In this document: one piece after another, positions 1 through 9,166 of the stretch
Position numbering within the stretch: position 1 is the stretch's first letter
How the letters are laid out: each line of letters begins with the position of its first letter
Assembly: GCF_001557875.1 (NCBI RefSeq)
Contig: NZ_LNRF01000001.1
Span: 682,001 to 746,000 of the forward strand
Direction of reading: 5' to 3'
DNA length: 64,000 nt
Source: Vibrio splendidus
GTDB taxonomy: Bacteria; Pseudomonadota; Gammaproteobacteria; Enterobacterales; Vibrionaceae
Made by a program: the position numbers and the translations under genes
The notes under the pieces: model-generated
What the model was told of the DNA's origin: nothing
The model's input: the letters and a program-made list of their open reading frames with translations, nothing else
Databases searched by the model: none

Positions 1-1507
1 CGAAGCAAGTTCACCGTCATGTATTCTACTTAAGCACAATAATCTGCATATAGAAATTCAAATTGACCCGAGCGCGCCAATTGGCAGTGTTGATGCTGCT
101 GGTATAAAAGATGTGTTAGTCGAAGCGGCACTGACCACTATTATGGATTGTGAAGACTCGGTTGCTGCGGTTGATGGTGAAGACAAAGCACTGGCTTACC
201 GTAACTGGTTAGGTTTGATGAAAGGTGACCTACAAGAGTCGCTAGAGAAAAACGGTAAAACCATCGTTCGTAACCTGAATCCTGATCGTCAATACACCAG
301 TGTGACGGGTGGTGAGATCTCGCTGAAAGGTCGCAGCATGTTGTTCATCCGTAATGTCGGCCACTTGATGACTAATCCTGCCATTATTGATGCTGACGGT
401 AATGAAGTACCTGAAGGTATTATGGATGGCATGATCACTTCGCTAATCGCAATGCACGATTTAAAAGGTAACAGTGCTTACCAAAACTCGACCGCGAACA
501 GCATTAACATTGTAAAACCTAAAATGCATGGCCCGGAAGAAGTAGCCTTTACCAATGAACTGTTTGGTCGTATTGAAGATGCATTAGGCTTAGAACGTTT
601 CACTATTAAAGTCGGCATCATGGACGAAGAGCGTCGTACTTCGGTTAACCTTAAAGAATGTATTCGAGCGGCTAAAGATCGTGTCGTGTTCATCAACACA
701 GGTTTCTTAGACCGAACGGGCGATGAGATTCACACCAGTATGGAAGCGGGACCATTCGCGCCTAAAACACAACTGAAAACCATGACTTGGATTGGCGCAT
801 ACGAAGATCAAAACGTTGATCTTGGCTTAGCTTGTGGCCTGCAAGGTAAAGCCCAGATTGGTAAAGGTATGTGGCCAGAGCCAGACAATATGGCGAAGAT
901 GATGGACGCGAAAATCGGACATCCACAGGCGGGTGCTAATACCGCTTGGGTTCCATCGCCAACCGCCGCGACTTTGCATGCGCTGCACTATCACAAGGTG
1001 AGTGTACCAAGCCGCCAGAAAGAGCTCCGTGAGCGAGTGAGAGCGAACGTTGACGATATTCTAACTATCCCGCTACTGGGCAAGCAAAAGCTGACAACTC
1101 AAGATATCCAAAATGAACTGGACAACAATACGCAAGGTATTCTTGGTTACGTAGTTCGTTGGATTGACCAAGGCGTAGGTTGTTCGAAGGTGCCTGATAT
1201 TAACGATGTAGGGCTAATGGAAGACCGCGCGACACTGCGTATTTCGAGCCAGCATATTGCGAACTGGTTACGTCATGGGATTTGTAATGAAGCCCAAGTA
1301 ATGAGAACCATGAAGCGCATGGCAGCAGTGGTTGATGAGCAAAACGCTGGCGATTCAAGCTACCAAAATATGGCGCCTGATTTTGAAAACAGCATTGCGT
1401 TTTCAGCAGCGTGTCAGTTGGTATTTGAAGGCTGTGCTCAGCCGAGTGGTTATACCGAGCCAGTGTTACACGCGATGCGTCTAAAGCTGAAAGCTCAGAG
1501 TGTTTGA
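1..1507 (+). CDS. glcB: malate synthase G, 3' part (gene cut by window start)
   Basis: The reading frame is open from base 2, so the gene begins left of the window. About 500 of the usual ~720 residues are visible. Malate synthase G condenses glyoxylate and acetyl-CoA to malate in the cytoplasm. The visible part starts at the end of the alpha/beta insertion domain ([15 protein letters not shown]) and continues into the TIM barrel, with DCEDS, the FIRNVGHLM arginine, [16 protein letters not shown] and [10 protein letters not shown], which carry the known catalytic Arg, Glu and Asp residues. The C-terminal plug domain is present ([19 protein letters not shown]). A strong terminator follows. Acetyl-CoA from the neighbouring taurine genes would be a natural substrate source, which is inference. 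Confidence 0.95.
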   Translation, partial: EASSPSCILLKHNNLHIEIQIDPSAPIGSVDAAGIKDVLVEAALTTIMDCEDSVAAVDGEDKALAYRNWLGLMKGDLQESLEKNGKTIVRNLNPDRQYTSVTGGEISLKGRSMLFIRNVGHLMTNPAIIDADGNEVPEGIMDGMITSLIAMHDLKGNSAYQNSTANSINIVKPKMHGPEEVAFTNELFGRIEDALGLERFTIKVGIMDEERRTSVNLKECIRAAKDRVVFINTGFLDRTGDEIHTSMEAGPFAPKTQLKTMTWIGAYEDQNVDLGLACGLQGKAQIGKGMWPEPDNMAKMMDAKIGHPQAGANTAWVPSPTAATLHALHYHKVSVPSRQKELRERVRANVDDILTIPLLGKQKLTTQDIQNELDNNTQGILGYVVRWIDQGVGCSKVPDINDVGLMEDRATLRISSQHIANWLRHGICNEAQVMRTMKRMAAVVDEQNAGDSSYQNMAPDFENSIAFSAACQLVFEGCAQPSGYTEPVLHAMRLKLKAQSV

Positions 1508-1643
1508 GTCGGAAAGTGCTGAGTCGCAGATAAGCGAAAGCACAAAAAGCCTAAATCACTGAAATAGCAAAGTGATCTAATAATAAAAACAGAGAAAGAA
1601 AAATACTAAAAAAAAAGAAACCCCCTTTAACCGAGCCCAAGGT

Positions 1644-1671
1644 GCCGCGCTTTATTGCGCGGCTTTTTTTT
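1644..1671 (+). terminator. intrinsic terminator after malate synthase
   Basis: A perfect 7-bp stem (GCCGCGC / GCGCGGC) with a 6-nt loop is followed by eight T residues. It lies about 135 bp downstream of the malate synthase stop codon. Confidence 0.9.
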
Positions 1672-1761
1672 GATTCATTTTTGTGGTGGGAAGGGGAAGA
1701 GTGGTCCAGGTTAGTGCTCACTAAGATTTAATTACTTGCGAAACCTAATTGCTACTGAAAC

Positions 1762-3189
1762 CTAGTTACTACCAAAACATAAGTATTTAATGTCCATGTA
1801 CTCATCGATGCCTTCTTTCGCACCTTCTCGGCCAATACCTGATTGCTTAACGCCTCCGAAAGGTGCGACCTCAGTTGAGATTAGGCCATCATTTATGCCG
1901 ACCATCCCGTATTCAAGTGTCTCTGCAATGTTCCATACACGGTGAATGTTCTGACTGTAGAAGTAAGATGCTAAACCGTAAATTGTGTCATTTGCCATTT
2001 CAATAAGCTCTTCGTCCGTGTCGAATTGCATCACAGGAGCGACAGGGCCAAAGATCTCTTGCTGAACAATGTCCATGCTGTGTTTGACATCTTTAAGAAT
2101 GACAGGCTGAAGGAATAGCCCATCAAGCTCTTGAGTTGGTGTTACAGGTGTTGCACCTTGTTCTACTGCTCTGTCTATTAATGCTTGGATGTTGTTCTTC
2201 GCATTAAGGCTGACAACAGGTCCAATCGTGACACCCTCATCTAAGCCGTTACCAATCTTAAGCTGCTGAACTGCTTGATCGAATTTAGCCACAAACTCAT
2301 CGTACACTTTACTGTGAACGTAGAATCGGTTTGCACAGACACAAGTTTGACCTGCATTACGGAACTTCGAGGCCATTGCGCCTTGCACGGCCGCATCGAT
2401 GTCGGCATCGTCAAACACAATAAAAGGTGCATTGCCGCCGAGCTCCATAGAGGTGCGCTTGATGCCTTTTGCCGCTTGAGCCATCAAAATACTGCCCACT
2501 CGAGTAGAGCCAGTGAAAGAGATTTTTTTGATAAGCGGATGCGAAGTGAATAGGTTGCCCACTTGCTCTGGGCTTTCACCAAGCACTACTTGGAGCAGAT
2601 CTTTAGGGATACCCGCTTGATAAGCCAATTCAACCACAGCAAACGCAGAAAGCGGTGTCTCATCCGAAGGTTTCACGACAAAGCTACAACCGGCAGCTAA
2701 GGCAGGAGCGGCTTTACGAGTGATCATTGCAATCGGGAAGTTCCATGGCGTAATCGCACACGCTACGCCGATCGGTTGCTTGATGGTCACCAAGCGTTTG
2801 CCTGCAACCGTGCTAGGAATGGAATCACCATAAGTGCGTTTTGCTTCTTCTGCAAACCACTCAATGAAGCTCGCGCCATACACGACTTCACCTATCGCCT
2901 CGGCTAACGGTTTGCCCTGTTCCATTGTCATGATTCGAGCAAGGTCATCTTTGTTTTCGAGGATCAGCTGGTGCCAACGATGAAGTAGTGCAGCACGAGA
3001 TTTAGCAGGAATTTTTGCCCACTCTTTCTGCGCTACATGAGCTCGTTCAATCGCGCTCGCTAACTCTGTTTCTGATGATATCGGTGCGTGCCCGATGAGT
3101 TCACCCGTTGCTGGGTTTGTGACTGCAACTGCGTTGTTCGCTTCTGTCACCATAAAAGAGAGTAAGTGCTGGTTATCAATGTTTAGCAT
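1762..3189 (-). CDS. NAD(P)-dependent semialdehyde dehydrogenase, GabD-like
   Basis: 475 residues, full length for the aldehyde dehydrogenase superfamily. The catalytic Glu is in ELGGNAPF and the nucleophile Cys in GQTCVCANRFYVH. The C-terminal APFGGVKQSGIGREG and the overall wording match succinate-semialdehyde dehydrogenase I (GabD), which oxidises succinate semialdehyde to succinate in the cytoplasm. The setting, beside an IclR regulator and the xsc-tauXY genes, raises an alternative: an aldehyde from taurine or a related amine (sulfoacetaldehyde, or a C3-C4 omega-semialdehyde) may be the true substrate. No aminotransferase gabT is adjacent. The ATG at 3189 gives an N-terminal extension of about 12 residues relative to a second in-frame ATG (MVTEANNAV). 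Confidence 0.85.
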   Translation of the reverse strand: MLNIDNQHLLSFMVTEANNAVAVTNPATGELIGHAPISSETELASAIERAHVAQKEWAKIPAKSRAALLHRWHQLILENKDDLARIMTMEQGKPLAEAIGEVVYGASFIEWFAEEAKRTYGDSIPSTVAGKRLVTIKQPIGVACAITPWNFPIAMITRKAAPALAAGCSFVVKPSDETPLSAFAVVELAYQAGIPKDLLQVVLGESPEQVGNLFTSHPLIKKISFTGSTRVGSILMAQAAKGIKRTSMELGGNAPFIVFDDADIDAAVQGAMASKFRNAGQTCVCANRFYVHSKVYDEFVAKFDQAVQQLKIGNGLDEGVTIGPVVSLNAKNNIQALIDRAVEQGATPVTPTQELDGLFLQPVILKDVKHSMDIVQQEIFGPVAPVMQFDTDEELIEMANDTIYGLASYFYSQNIHRVWNIAETLEYGMVGINDGLISTEVAPFGGVKQSGIGREGAKEGIDEYMDIKYLCFGSN

Positions 3190-3243
3190 CGTGATTCCTT
3201 TGTCGTGATTACTTTAGACGTGTTGCTGATGTGCGGGTTGGTG

Positions 3244-3258
3244 AGTGTTCAGAACACT
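3244..3258. promoter_or_regulatory. perfect palindrome upstream of the gabD-like gene
   Basis: AGTGTTC-A-GAACACT is a perfect 7-1-7 inverted repeat centred about 60 bp upstream of the dehydrogenase start. It sits where an operator would be expected, in the 216-bp gap between the dehydrogenase and the IclR-family gene. Its binding protein is unknown. Confidence 0.4.
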
Positions 3259-3405
3259 TCGACCAAATGTTCATTAGTCGCAGATTGTGGTGTTTAATTC
3301 GATAGTTTTGAAGCCCTTGTTTGCGCAAGCATTGTTTACCAAAGTAGGGCTTTCGAAATCCATGATCAGCTAAGTCATGGACTTCGAAATTCTCTAAGAA
3401 AGTGC

Positions 3406-4194
3406 TTACTGCTGACTCCAATTATCAGCTTCGATCTTCGCTAGCGCTTTTGCTGCTTTTTGAAGTGCGGGCAAGAATTTTATTGCTTCATCCGGTTTCA
3501 CTCGAATCACAGGTGCTTGTATCGCTAGGCCTAGGTTTGATTGACCTGTTGGTGAGGGTATCAGCACAGCGATACAGACTAAGCCCGGCAAAAACTCTTC
3601 ATCATCAATAGCAAAACCTTGGATTTTTGCTTCTTCGATGTCTTTCTCTAGAGTCGAATAGTCGGTAATCGTGTTTACGGTGTATTGAGTCAGCGGCACA
3701 TTTTCAATTAGTCGTCTGCGCTGCGGCTTAGACATGTGCGCCAAAAACAGTTTGCCAGTAGCCGAGCAGTGCACAGGAACACGAGAACCTGGGTGCAGAT
3801 GAAAGCGGAGGGGAGCTTCAGTTTCGGCACGATCGAGATAGATGATTTCACCACTTGAAAGAGCCGTCAGGTTACAACTCTCACCGACTTCTGCTCTTAG
3901 GCTTTCAAGGATGGTGCGTCGGGCGCTGTGCATGGTGCTATTCAATAGTAGGTTTTCGGCAAGCTTTCTGAGTCGAATGCCTGAGCTGTAGTGTTTTTCG
4001 TCGCCGTCTCTTTGAATGATGCCCGCGGCTTCTAACTGTTGAAGCATTCGGTGCAGCGTAGGCTTTGGTAATCCGGTCTCTTCGACTAAACCTTGCAGAG
4101 AAATAAACTCGTCTTTTTGGGCTATCACCTCTAATAGTGCAAAAAGTCGGAGGGTCGGTGTATCCCCTTGAACTTGTGGTGTTTCTGTTTGCAT
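3406..4194 (-). CDS. IclR-family transcriptional regulator
   Basis: About 262 residues. The N-terminal winged helix-turn-helix (TLRLFALLEVIA, LPKPTLHRMLQQLE) is followed by an IclR effector-binding domain (LDRAETEAPLRFHLHPGSR, HCSATGKLFLA, DDEEFLPGLVCIAVLI). Three in-frame ATGs are possible (4239, 4206, 4194). The last is preferred because AAGGA lies upstream at a usable distance, while the first has no ribosome binding site. The gene is divergent from pta and upstream of the dehydrogenase in the same direction, so it is the likely local regulator of taurine use. Known taurine regulators (TauR) are of the MocR/GntR type, so an IclR protein here would be a different solution. The effector is unknown. 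Confidence 0.85.
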   Translation of the reverse strand: MQTETPQVQGDTPTLRLFALLEVIAQKDEFISLQGLVEETGLPKPTLHRMLQQLEAAGIIQRDGDEKHYSSGIRLRKLAENLLLNSTMHSARRTILESLRAEVGESCNLTALSSGEIIYLDRAETEAPLRFHLHPGSRVPVHCSATGKLFLAHMSKPQRRRLIENVPLTQYTVNTITDYSTLEKDIEEAKIQGFAIDDEEFLPGLVCIAVLIPSPTGQSNLGLAIQAPVIRVKPDEAIKFLPALQKAAKALAKIEADNWSQQ

Positions 4195-4274
4195 AAAGTG
4201 ATTCATCCTTGCGATATGTCTATGTGTAAGAGTGTACATACCAAATCAATATTCTTCAATTAGCTGAATAAAAT

Positions 4275-4327
4275 TTGACCTTTTTTATTATTTCAATAAT
4301 ATAAATGTAAATTATGGAACAATTAAT
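4275..4327 (+). promoter_or_regulatory. candidate pta promoter with TGGAACAATT motif
   Basis: TTGACC (4275-4280), a 16-bp spacer and TAATAT (4297-4302) form a sigma70-like promoter. TGGAACAATTAAT at 4315-4327 follows the -10 box. Nearly the same 13-mer (12 of 13 bases) occurs in reverse orientation upstream of xsc, so it is a candidate site for the adjacent IclR regulator. Position downstream of -10 would suit repression. Confidence 0.45.
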
Positions 4328-4348
4328 CTCAATAAATGGAATTTTAAA

Positions 4349-5410
4349 ATGAAAGCAATTGAACGGATTATTGATAAGGCGCATTTAGATCGTAAGCGTG
4401 TGGTTTTGAGCGAAGCTGAAGATCCTCGTGTACTCAAAGCAGCACGATTAGCGATAGATAAACAGCTCGCTTATATCACGCTGGTGGGCGACGAAAAGGC
4501 GATTATTGAAGCCGCTCAGTTGCATCATATTAACCTAGCGGGCATTCATATTGTTTCACCACAAGCATCAGCACTTAAAGCTGTGTTGGCTGAACGGCTG
4601 TATGAGTTAAGAAAAGCCAAAGGCATGACTTATGAAGATGCATTGGAGAAGGTTAAAGACCCACTGATTTTTGCCAACTTGATGGTAAGAGAAGGGCTGG
4701 TTGACGGCACGGTCAATGGCGCGGTTTATACCACGTCTGATGTGGTGAGAGCTGCGCTGCAGATCATCGGGCCAGCACCAGACAGCGAATTGGTATCGAG
4801 CTTCTTTTTAATGATGTTGTGCGAGCCTTTCCATAATCTTAAAGGCGGCATGATTTTCAGCGATTGTGGTTTGGTGATTAACCCCAATGAAACTGAGCTG
4901 GCGTCGATTGCCATGGCTGCATCAAACAGTGCTCAAACGCTACTGATGGAAGAACCTAAAGTCGCAATGTTGTCATTTTCGACCAACGGCAGTGCCAAAC
5001 ACGAATCAGTCGATAAGGTTCGTAATGCCGCTCAGTTAGTGAAACAACGTTGTCCCGGAATCGCTGTCGATCAGGACGTTCAACTCGATGCCGCGATTGT
5101 CACTGAAATAGCCGCGAAAAAGCTGCCCGATTCAGAAGTGAAAGGCCAATCTAACGTATTGATCTTCCCAAATTTAGAAGCGGGGAATATAGGCTATAAG
5201 CTAGCAGAAAGGTTAGGTGGCGCGGTTGCGATTGGCCCATTGTTGCAAGGGCTGAATCAACCGGCCAATGATTTATCAAGAGGGTGCAGCGCAGAGGATA
5301 TCTTTAACGTCATTGCCGTTACCGCGGTACAAGCACAGCAAAGGAAAGTGTCTGACTCTGAGGTTGATGTTGAAGAAAGAGAGGAGTCGGAATTTGAATT
5401 CCGGTATTAA
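4349..5410 (+). CDS. pta: phosphate acetyltransferase (short form)
   Basis: 353 residues with the PTA_PTB domain only, lacking the long N-terminal DRTGG/P-loop part of housekeeping Pta. It reversibly turns acetyl phosphate plus CoA into acetyl-CoA. Diagnostic stretches are VVLSEAEDPRVLKAA, GAVYTTSDVVRAALQ, SDCGLVINP and FPNLEAGNIGYK. In taurine loci a short Pta works after Xsc, which releases acetyl phosphate. The last ~20 residues are an acidic tail rich in E, D and S that the family usually lacks. No clear Shine-Dalgarno precedes the ATG at 4349. tauE follows after about 70 bp in the same direction. Confidence 0.93.
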   Translation: MKAIERIIDKAHLDRKRVVLSEAEDPRVLKAARLAIDKQLAYITLVGDEKAIIEAAQLHHINLAGIHIVSPQASALKAVLAERLYELRKAKGMTYEDALEKVKDPLIFANLMVREGLVDGTVNGAVYTTSDVVRAALQIIGPAPDSELVSSFFLMMLCEPFHNLKGGMIFSDCGLVINPNETELASIAMAASNSAQTLLMEEPKVAMLSFSTNGSAKHESVDKVRNAAQLVKQRCPGIAVDQDVQLDAAIVTEIAAKKLPDSEVKGQSNVLIFPNLEAGNIGYKLAERLGGAVAIGPLLQGLNQPANDLSRGCSAEDIFNVIAVTAVQAQQRKVSDSEVDVEEREESEFEFRY

Positions 5411-5481
5411 TATCTAGCTCCTAGAACGAATGTTGAACCTGAACCTAGATTTACCCCAAAATAACCTAATTAGGATAGCTA

Positions 5482-6246
5482 ATGGAGTTACCTGTTTTAC
5501 TCGCCATTCTTGCCACCATTGCGGTGGGTACCTATTTCCAAACTGTTACCGGATTCGGCCTCGGTATCATCGTGATTGGGTTAACGGTCAGCCTTAATTT
5601 GGTATCGCTGCCAGTTATTGCCGCGGTGGTCAGTATTGTGACGTTGTTCAATTGCTTGGTTGCGTTGATGGGTAAGCCACTGCTTGGGGACCTCAAAATT
5701 CTGGTGGTGTTAGTCATCGGTATTATTCCCGGCGTATCGATGGGCGTGTACTTACTGGATGAATTGAGCGAGTCGGCAACCCAAATCCTAAGAGGCTTAT
5801 TGGGTGCCATGGTGTTGTTCGCAGGCTTGAGCTTTATGTTTAAACCTAAAACCAGATCGGTTCGTTCGGCAACCGTATCTTTCCTTGTCTCTGGATTTAG
5901 TTCTGGACTAGCGGGTGGGTTGTTTGGCATGGCGGGTCCACCGATTGTTTATCACCTCTATCGTCAGCCTTTTACGCTCGATCTGGTGCGAAGCACACTG
6001 TTGATGGTATTCGCTTGTACGTCGATGTCCCGTACTGTCAATGTTTATGCGGCAGGCGACATGGAACCGAGCATACTGTGGTTATCCGCTATCGCTGTTC
6101 CTTTGGTGGCGCTTGTGACTATGTTCGCTCGACGTTTCCCACCACCGTTGTCCAATGATCAACTCAGAAAGCTGGTGTTTACGGTGTTAATGCTGATAGG
6201 CGGATATTTGATGGCTGTCTCGGCATGGTCGTTGTTTGTGGCTTAG
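5482..6246 (+). CDS. TauE/SafE-family sulfite/sulfonate exporter
   Basis: 254 residues, strongly hydrophobic, with about eight predicted membrane segments and the family signatures at the start of each half (TVTGFGLGIIVIG near residue 20, GFSSGLAGGLFGMAGPP near 140). TauE/SafE (formerly DUF81) proteins are inner-membrane carriers, and in taurine loci they are thought to export sulfite released by Xsc. AGGA lies 7 nt before the ATG. It is co-directional with pta, which supports the sulfite-export role, but substrate specificity cannot be read from sequence. Confidence 0.85.
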   Translation: MELPVLLAILATIAVGTYFQTVTGFGLGIIVIGLTVSLNLVSLPVIAAVVSIVTLFNCLVALMGKPLLGDLKILVVLVIGIIPGVSMGVYLLDELSESATQILRGLLGAMVLFAGLSFMFKPKTRSVRSATVSFLVSGFSSGLAGGLFGMAGPPIVYHLYRQPFTLDLVRSTLLMVFACTSMSRTVNVYAAGDMEPSILWLSAIAVPLVALVTMFARRFPPPLSNDQLRKLVFTVLMLIGGYLMAVSAWSLFVA

Positions 6247-6275
6247 AAGGTTTTCTTTATCAAAGTTATTTTTGA

Positions 6276-6317
6276 AGGAGGGCTAAATTCTCGTTTAGCG
6301 CTTGATGAAACCCTCCT
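6276..6317. terminator. hairpin between convergent tauE and cobT-like genes
   Basis: AGGAGGG (6276-6282) pairs with CCCTCCT (6311-6317), and an inner stem GCTAAA/TTTAGC lies at 6282-6299. There is no T-tract, so Rho-independent termination is uncertain, but the place between two convergent stop codons is right for a bidirectional end. Confidence 0.4.
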
Positions 6318-6327
6318 CACAGACACA

Positions 6328-8046
6328 TCAACGCTTTAGCATCTCAAAGATGTTCCTACATATCCCGAACAAGCAACTTTCTTGTACGTCCAAGGTAATG
6401 TTGTTCCGGTAATACGGACTCAAATCGACGCCCATTCCCACGCCATGAATTTCGATATTGTTTTTGATCGACTCGCGCTCAATCACTTGTTTGAGGTGGT
6501 TATCCAAATAGAACTGATCATTGGCTGTGCTAGTGGCGGTATCCATCGGGCAGCCGTCTGAGAACACAATCAAAACCTTTCGCTGTGCGCTATGTTGCTG
6601 CAAGCGCTGGCTAGCGAACTGAACCGCTTCGCCATCAATCCCTTCTTTAAAGATATCCGCTTTGCGAAGGCTAGCAATGCCAAGACGAGAGCGTCTCCAA
6701 TGAGTATCAAAATCCTTAAACACGATGTGACGAACTTCGTTCAAGCGGCCAGGGTGCTCTGGTTGACCTTGCTTGAGCCACTGCCGATAGACCTTGCCAC
6801 CGTTCCAGTTATTGGTGGTGAAGCCGATAATCTCAAAGGGTATATTGGCGAGTCCAACGGATTTGAGAATCGTATCCATCAGTAGACTCAGTTTGTGACT
6901 GTGTTTTTGCATTGAGCCTGAACAGTCCATTAGAAATGTGATGGCACATTGATGAGATGCGCCAATGTCAGGTTGATAGAAGACAGCACGATCCAACGGT
7001 GATGTGACGAGCTTGGTGATGGTAGTGGCGTTAACAATGCCTTCTTCTAAATGGTCCTGACGTCGGTTCCTCTGTGGTGTGGCAACAAAGCTAGTAAGCA
7101 TAGCGGCTAAACGGCGAGTGTTTACTTGTCTCGCCATAATGTCATCGGTGAGTTTTTGCCTCAGTTCGAGTAACAGGGCGCGCCTGACGAGCTTATCTGC
7201 GGAGACCACTTGGTCAAATTCGGAATTAAAGATCTGATAATTGGCGCCCGACAGTTCGAATACCTTGCTACTGCCCGTGATGTCGCTGTCGACGTCTTGA
7301 TCTTGAATGTCGCCATCCACAATTAAGGCAAGCTGCGCAAGGATCTTGATGTCTTCTTCGACTGTTGGGGTGGGCGAATTATCACCTTCTTGTTCCTGGA
7401 TTATTAACTCTTGTGCAAGCGCGGCAAGCTCATTGGCGCTGTGTGCAAATGACTTTTGGTCGGTTCTATGTTGCTTTAAGCGCTTCAGGCAGTGACCAAA
7501 AGTAGGCACGATGCCTGCGCGAGTAGATTCAATGGTTTCTGCTATAGGTTCAGCGACAGGGATACCGGTTAAGCGAGTGTAGATGACCTGCATTAAAGTG
7601 AACAACAAAATACCAATGCGGGATTCAGTAAAGCCATTTTGATGATATTGATCGCTCCAGTACGCAAAATTGAACTGAATGCTTTTAGTAACGCCTTTTA
7701 GATAAGCTGGGACTTGTGACTCAACTCGTACCTGTTCGCAAAAATCAAACAGTAAACGCTCGACTTCGTTTTTTGGGCGCAGTGAATAGTGAAGTTCAGC
7801 ATCAGAAAGCAGCAACCTCAATGCTGATGAGTCAATTTTACCGTTCATCGATAATTTGCTGTTGACGAGCTCATGGCGTGAAACAAAGGTGAGATCGTTG
7901 GTGTGTGCCGATAAGTGATAACAAGGACGACTACCTTTATAGAGGCGCTCTCCTCGGTAATTCAGGTTCAACTCACCGCTGATAGCTCTGGCAACCGACA
8001 CGCCAATATCGAGGATCTTTTTCTGTTGGGAGGAAATATTAGCCAT
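6328..8046 (-). CDS. CobT-like VWA-domain protein
   Basis: 572 residues. The C-terminal third is a von Willebrand factor A domain with a complete MIDAS start, DCSGSMQ near residue 374, then GRLNEVRHIVFKDFD, WRRSR, EGIDGEAVQFA, VFSDGCP and the GVGMGVDLSPYYR end, which all match the C-terminus of cobaltochelatase subunit CobT. The N-terminal half is the helical CobT region, with an acidic stretch near residues 240-258. CobT works with the AAA+ protein CobS and the large CobN subunit to insert cobalt in aerobic B12 synthesis. No cobN or other cob gene is in the window, so the cobaltochelatase reading is doubtful. It starts 3 nt after the CobS-like stop, so the two are co-translated. A MoxR/VWA or CbbQ/CbbO-like remodelling role is the better inference. 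Confidence 0.85.
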   Translation of the reverse strand: MANISSQQKKILDIGVSVARAISGELNLNYRGERLYKGSRPCYHLSAHTNDLTFVSRHELVNSKLSMNGKIDSSALRLLLSDAELHYSLRPKNEVERLLFDFCEQVRVESQVPAYLKGVTKSIQFNFAYWSDQYHQNGFTESRIGILLFTLMQVIYTRLTGIPVAEPIAETIESTRAGIVPTFGHCLKRLKQHRTDQKSFAHSANELAALAQELIIQEQEGDNSPTPTVEEDIKILAQLALIVDGDIQDQDVDSDITGSSKVFELSGANYQIFNSEFDQVVSADKLVRRALLLELRQKLTDDIMARQVNTRRLAAMLTSFVATPQRNRRQDHLEEGIVNATTITKLVTSPLDRAVFYQPDIGASHQCAITFLMDCSGSMQKHSHKLSLLMDTILKSVGLANIPFEIIGFTTNNWNGGKVYRQWLKQGQPEHPGRLNEVRHIVFKDFDTHWRRSRLGIASLRKADIFKEGIDGEAVQFASQRLQQHSAQRKVLIVFSDGCPMDTATSTANDQFYLDNHLKQVIERESIKNNIEIHGVGMGVDLSPYYRNNITLDVQESCLFGICRNIFEMLKR

Positions 8047-8049
8047 CGA

Positions 8050-9030
8050 TTAATACTCCGACTGCGCATAACTCTGAGTAGGCGTCTCTAGGGCCTCACC
8101 AAAGCAGCGGAAGTAATATTCGCTTACCAACTCTTTCTCTTCATCTTCACAACGGTTTAGGAATGAAAGCCTAAATGCCGTGGCTACATTGTTGAATATT
8201 CTAATATTCTCAGCCCATGTGATCACGGTTCTTGGGGACATTACTGTCGACAGATCGCCTGCTCTAAAGCCATTTCGAGTTAAACCAGCGGTTGCGATCA
8301 TTTTCTCTACTAACTGCTGACCACTTTCATTGTTCAGCTCTGGGCGCTTGGATAACACGATCTTGGTTTCATGTTGTGGGTCTAAATAGTTGAGCGTAGC
8401 AATGATGTTCCAACGATCTAACTGACTATGGTTAAGCATTTGAGTGCCCGAATACAACCCCGAGAAATTGCCCAAACCTAGCGTGTTACAAGTAGCAAAC
8501 AGGCGGAAAGAAGGGTGAGGCGTGATCACTCGGTTTTGTTCTAAAGAAGTGTATTTGCCGTCTTGCTCCAACAGCTGTTGAATCACAAACATCACGTCAG
8601 GGCGACCAGCATCGTACTCATCCAATACCAGTGCGATGGGTTGTTGAATGCTCTGAGGAAGAATACCTTCTTTAAACTCAGTCACCTGCATTCCATCTTT
8701 AATGACGATGCTGTCCTTACCTATGAAATCCAATCGACTTAAGTGCCCGTCTAGGTTGATCCTTAAACACGGCCAGTTCAATCTCGCAGCGATTTGCTCA
8801 ATGTGGGAAGACTTGCCCGTTCCGTGTGTACCTTGTATCAACGTGCGGCGATTAGAGGTGAAACCCGCCAATATCGCTAGTGTTACTTCAGGATCAAAAC
8901 AGTAGTTAGGATCGACCTTGGGTACATACTCTCCCGCATGTTCAAACGCCAGTACGGTTAGGTTGCTGTCGATGCCAAAACACTCTCTCACACTTACCTG
9001 TCGCGTTGGTATCAATTCCGACTCTTTCAT
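8050..9030 (-). CDS. CobS-like AAA+ ATPase (MoxR/CbbQ group)
   Basis: About 326 residues. It matches CobS over its whole length: VSVRECFGIDS, the Walker A GTHGTGKSSH near residue 70, ARLNWPCLRINLDGHLSR, Walker B VLDEYDAGRPDVMF, sensor ATCNTLGLG, and SQLDRW. ATG at 9030 is preferred over 9054 because GAGGG lies 7 nt upstream, though ATG 9033 is nearly as good. AAA+ proteins of this group pair with a VWA partner to remodel or load metal into a target enzyme. The gene is divergent from xsc and lies between tauE and xsc, so the likely client is an enzyme of taurine breakdown. That is inference. Confidence 0.85.
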   Translation of the reverse strand: MKESELIPTRQVSVRECFGIDSNLTVLAFEHAGEYVPKVDPNYCFDPEVTLAILAGFTSNRRTLIQGTHGTGKSSHIEQIAARLNWPCLRINLDGHLSRLDFIGKDSIVIKDGMQVTEFKEGILPQSIQQPIALVLDEYDAGRPDVMFVIQQLLEQDGKYTSLEQNRVITPHPSFRLFATCNTLGLGNFSGLYSGTQMLNHSQLDRWNIIATLNYLDPQHETKIVLSKRPELNNESGQQLVEKMIATAGLTRNGFRAGDLSTVMSPRTVITWAENIRIFNNVATAFRLSFLNRCEDEEKELVSEYYFRCFGEALETPTQSYAQSEY

Positions 9031-9166
9031 CATTCTTCCCTCTATATAACCCATTATTTGCCGCTGTTATTGCGCTATGCCGTCGATTATTAACAGCTCA
9101 ACATGAGTTAACGGCACTTTTTGTGCGAAAAACTACCAATAATGTGATCCAGTTTTATTAATTAGA

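Noticed and set aside
3209..3421. A 70-codon minus-strand frame between the dehydrogenase and IclR genes
   Set aside because: No ribosome binding site, overlaps the IclR end, and the composition is not protein-like.
6328..9054. Reading the CobS/CobT pair as evidence of aerobic B12 synthesis
   Set aside because: No cobN or other cob gene is nearby and the neighbours are all taurine genes. The pair alone does not make a cobaltochelatase.
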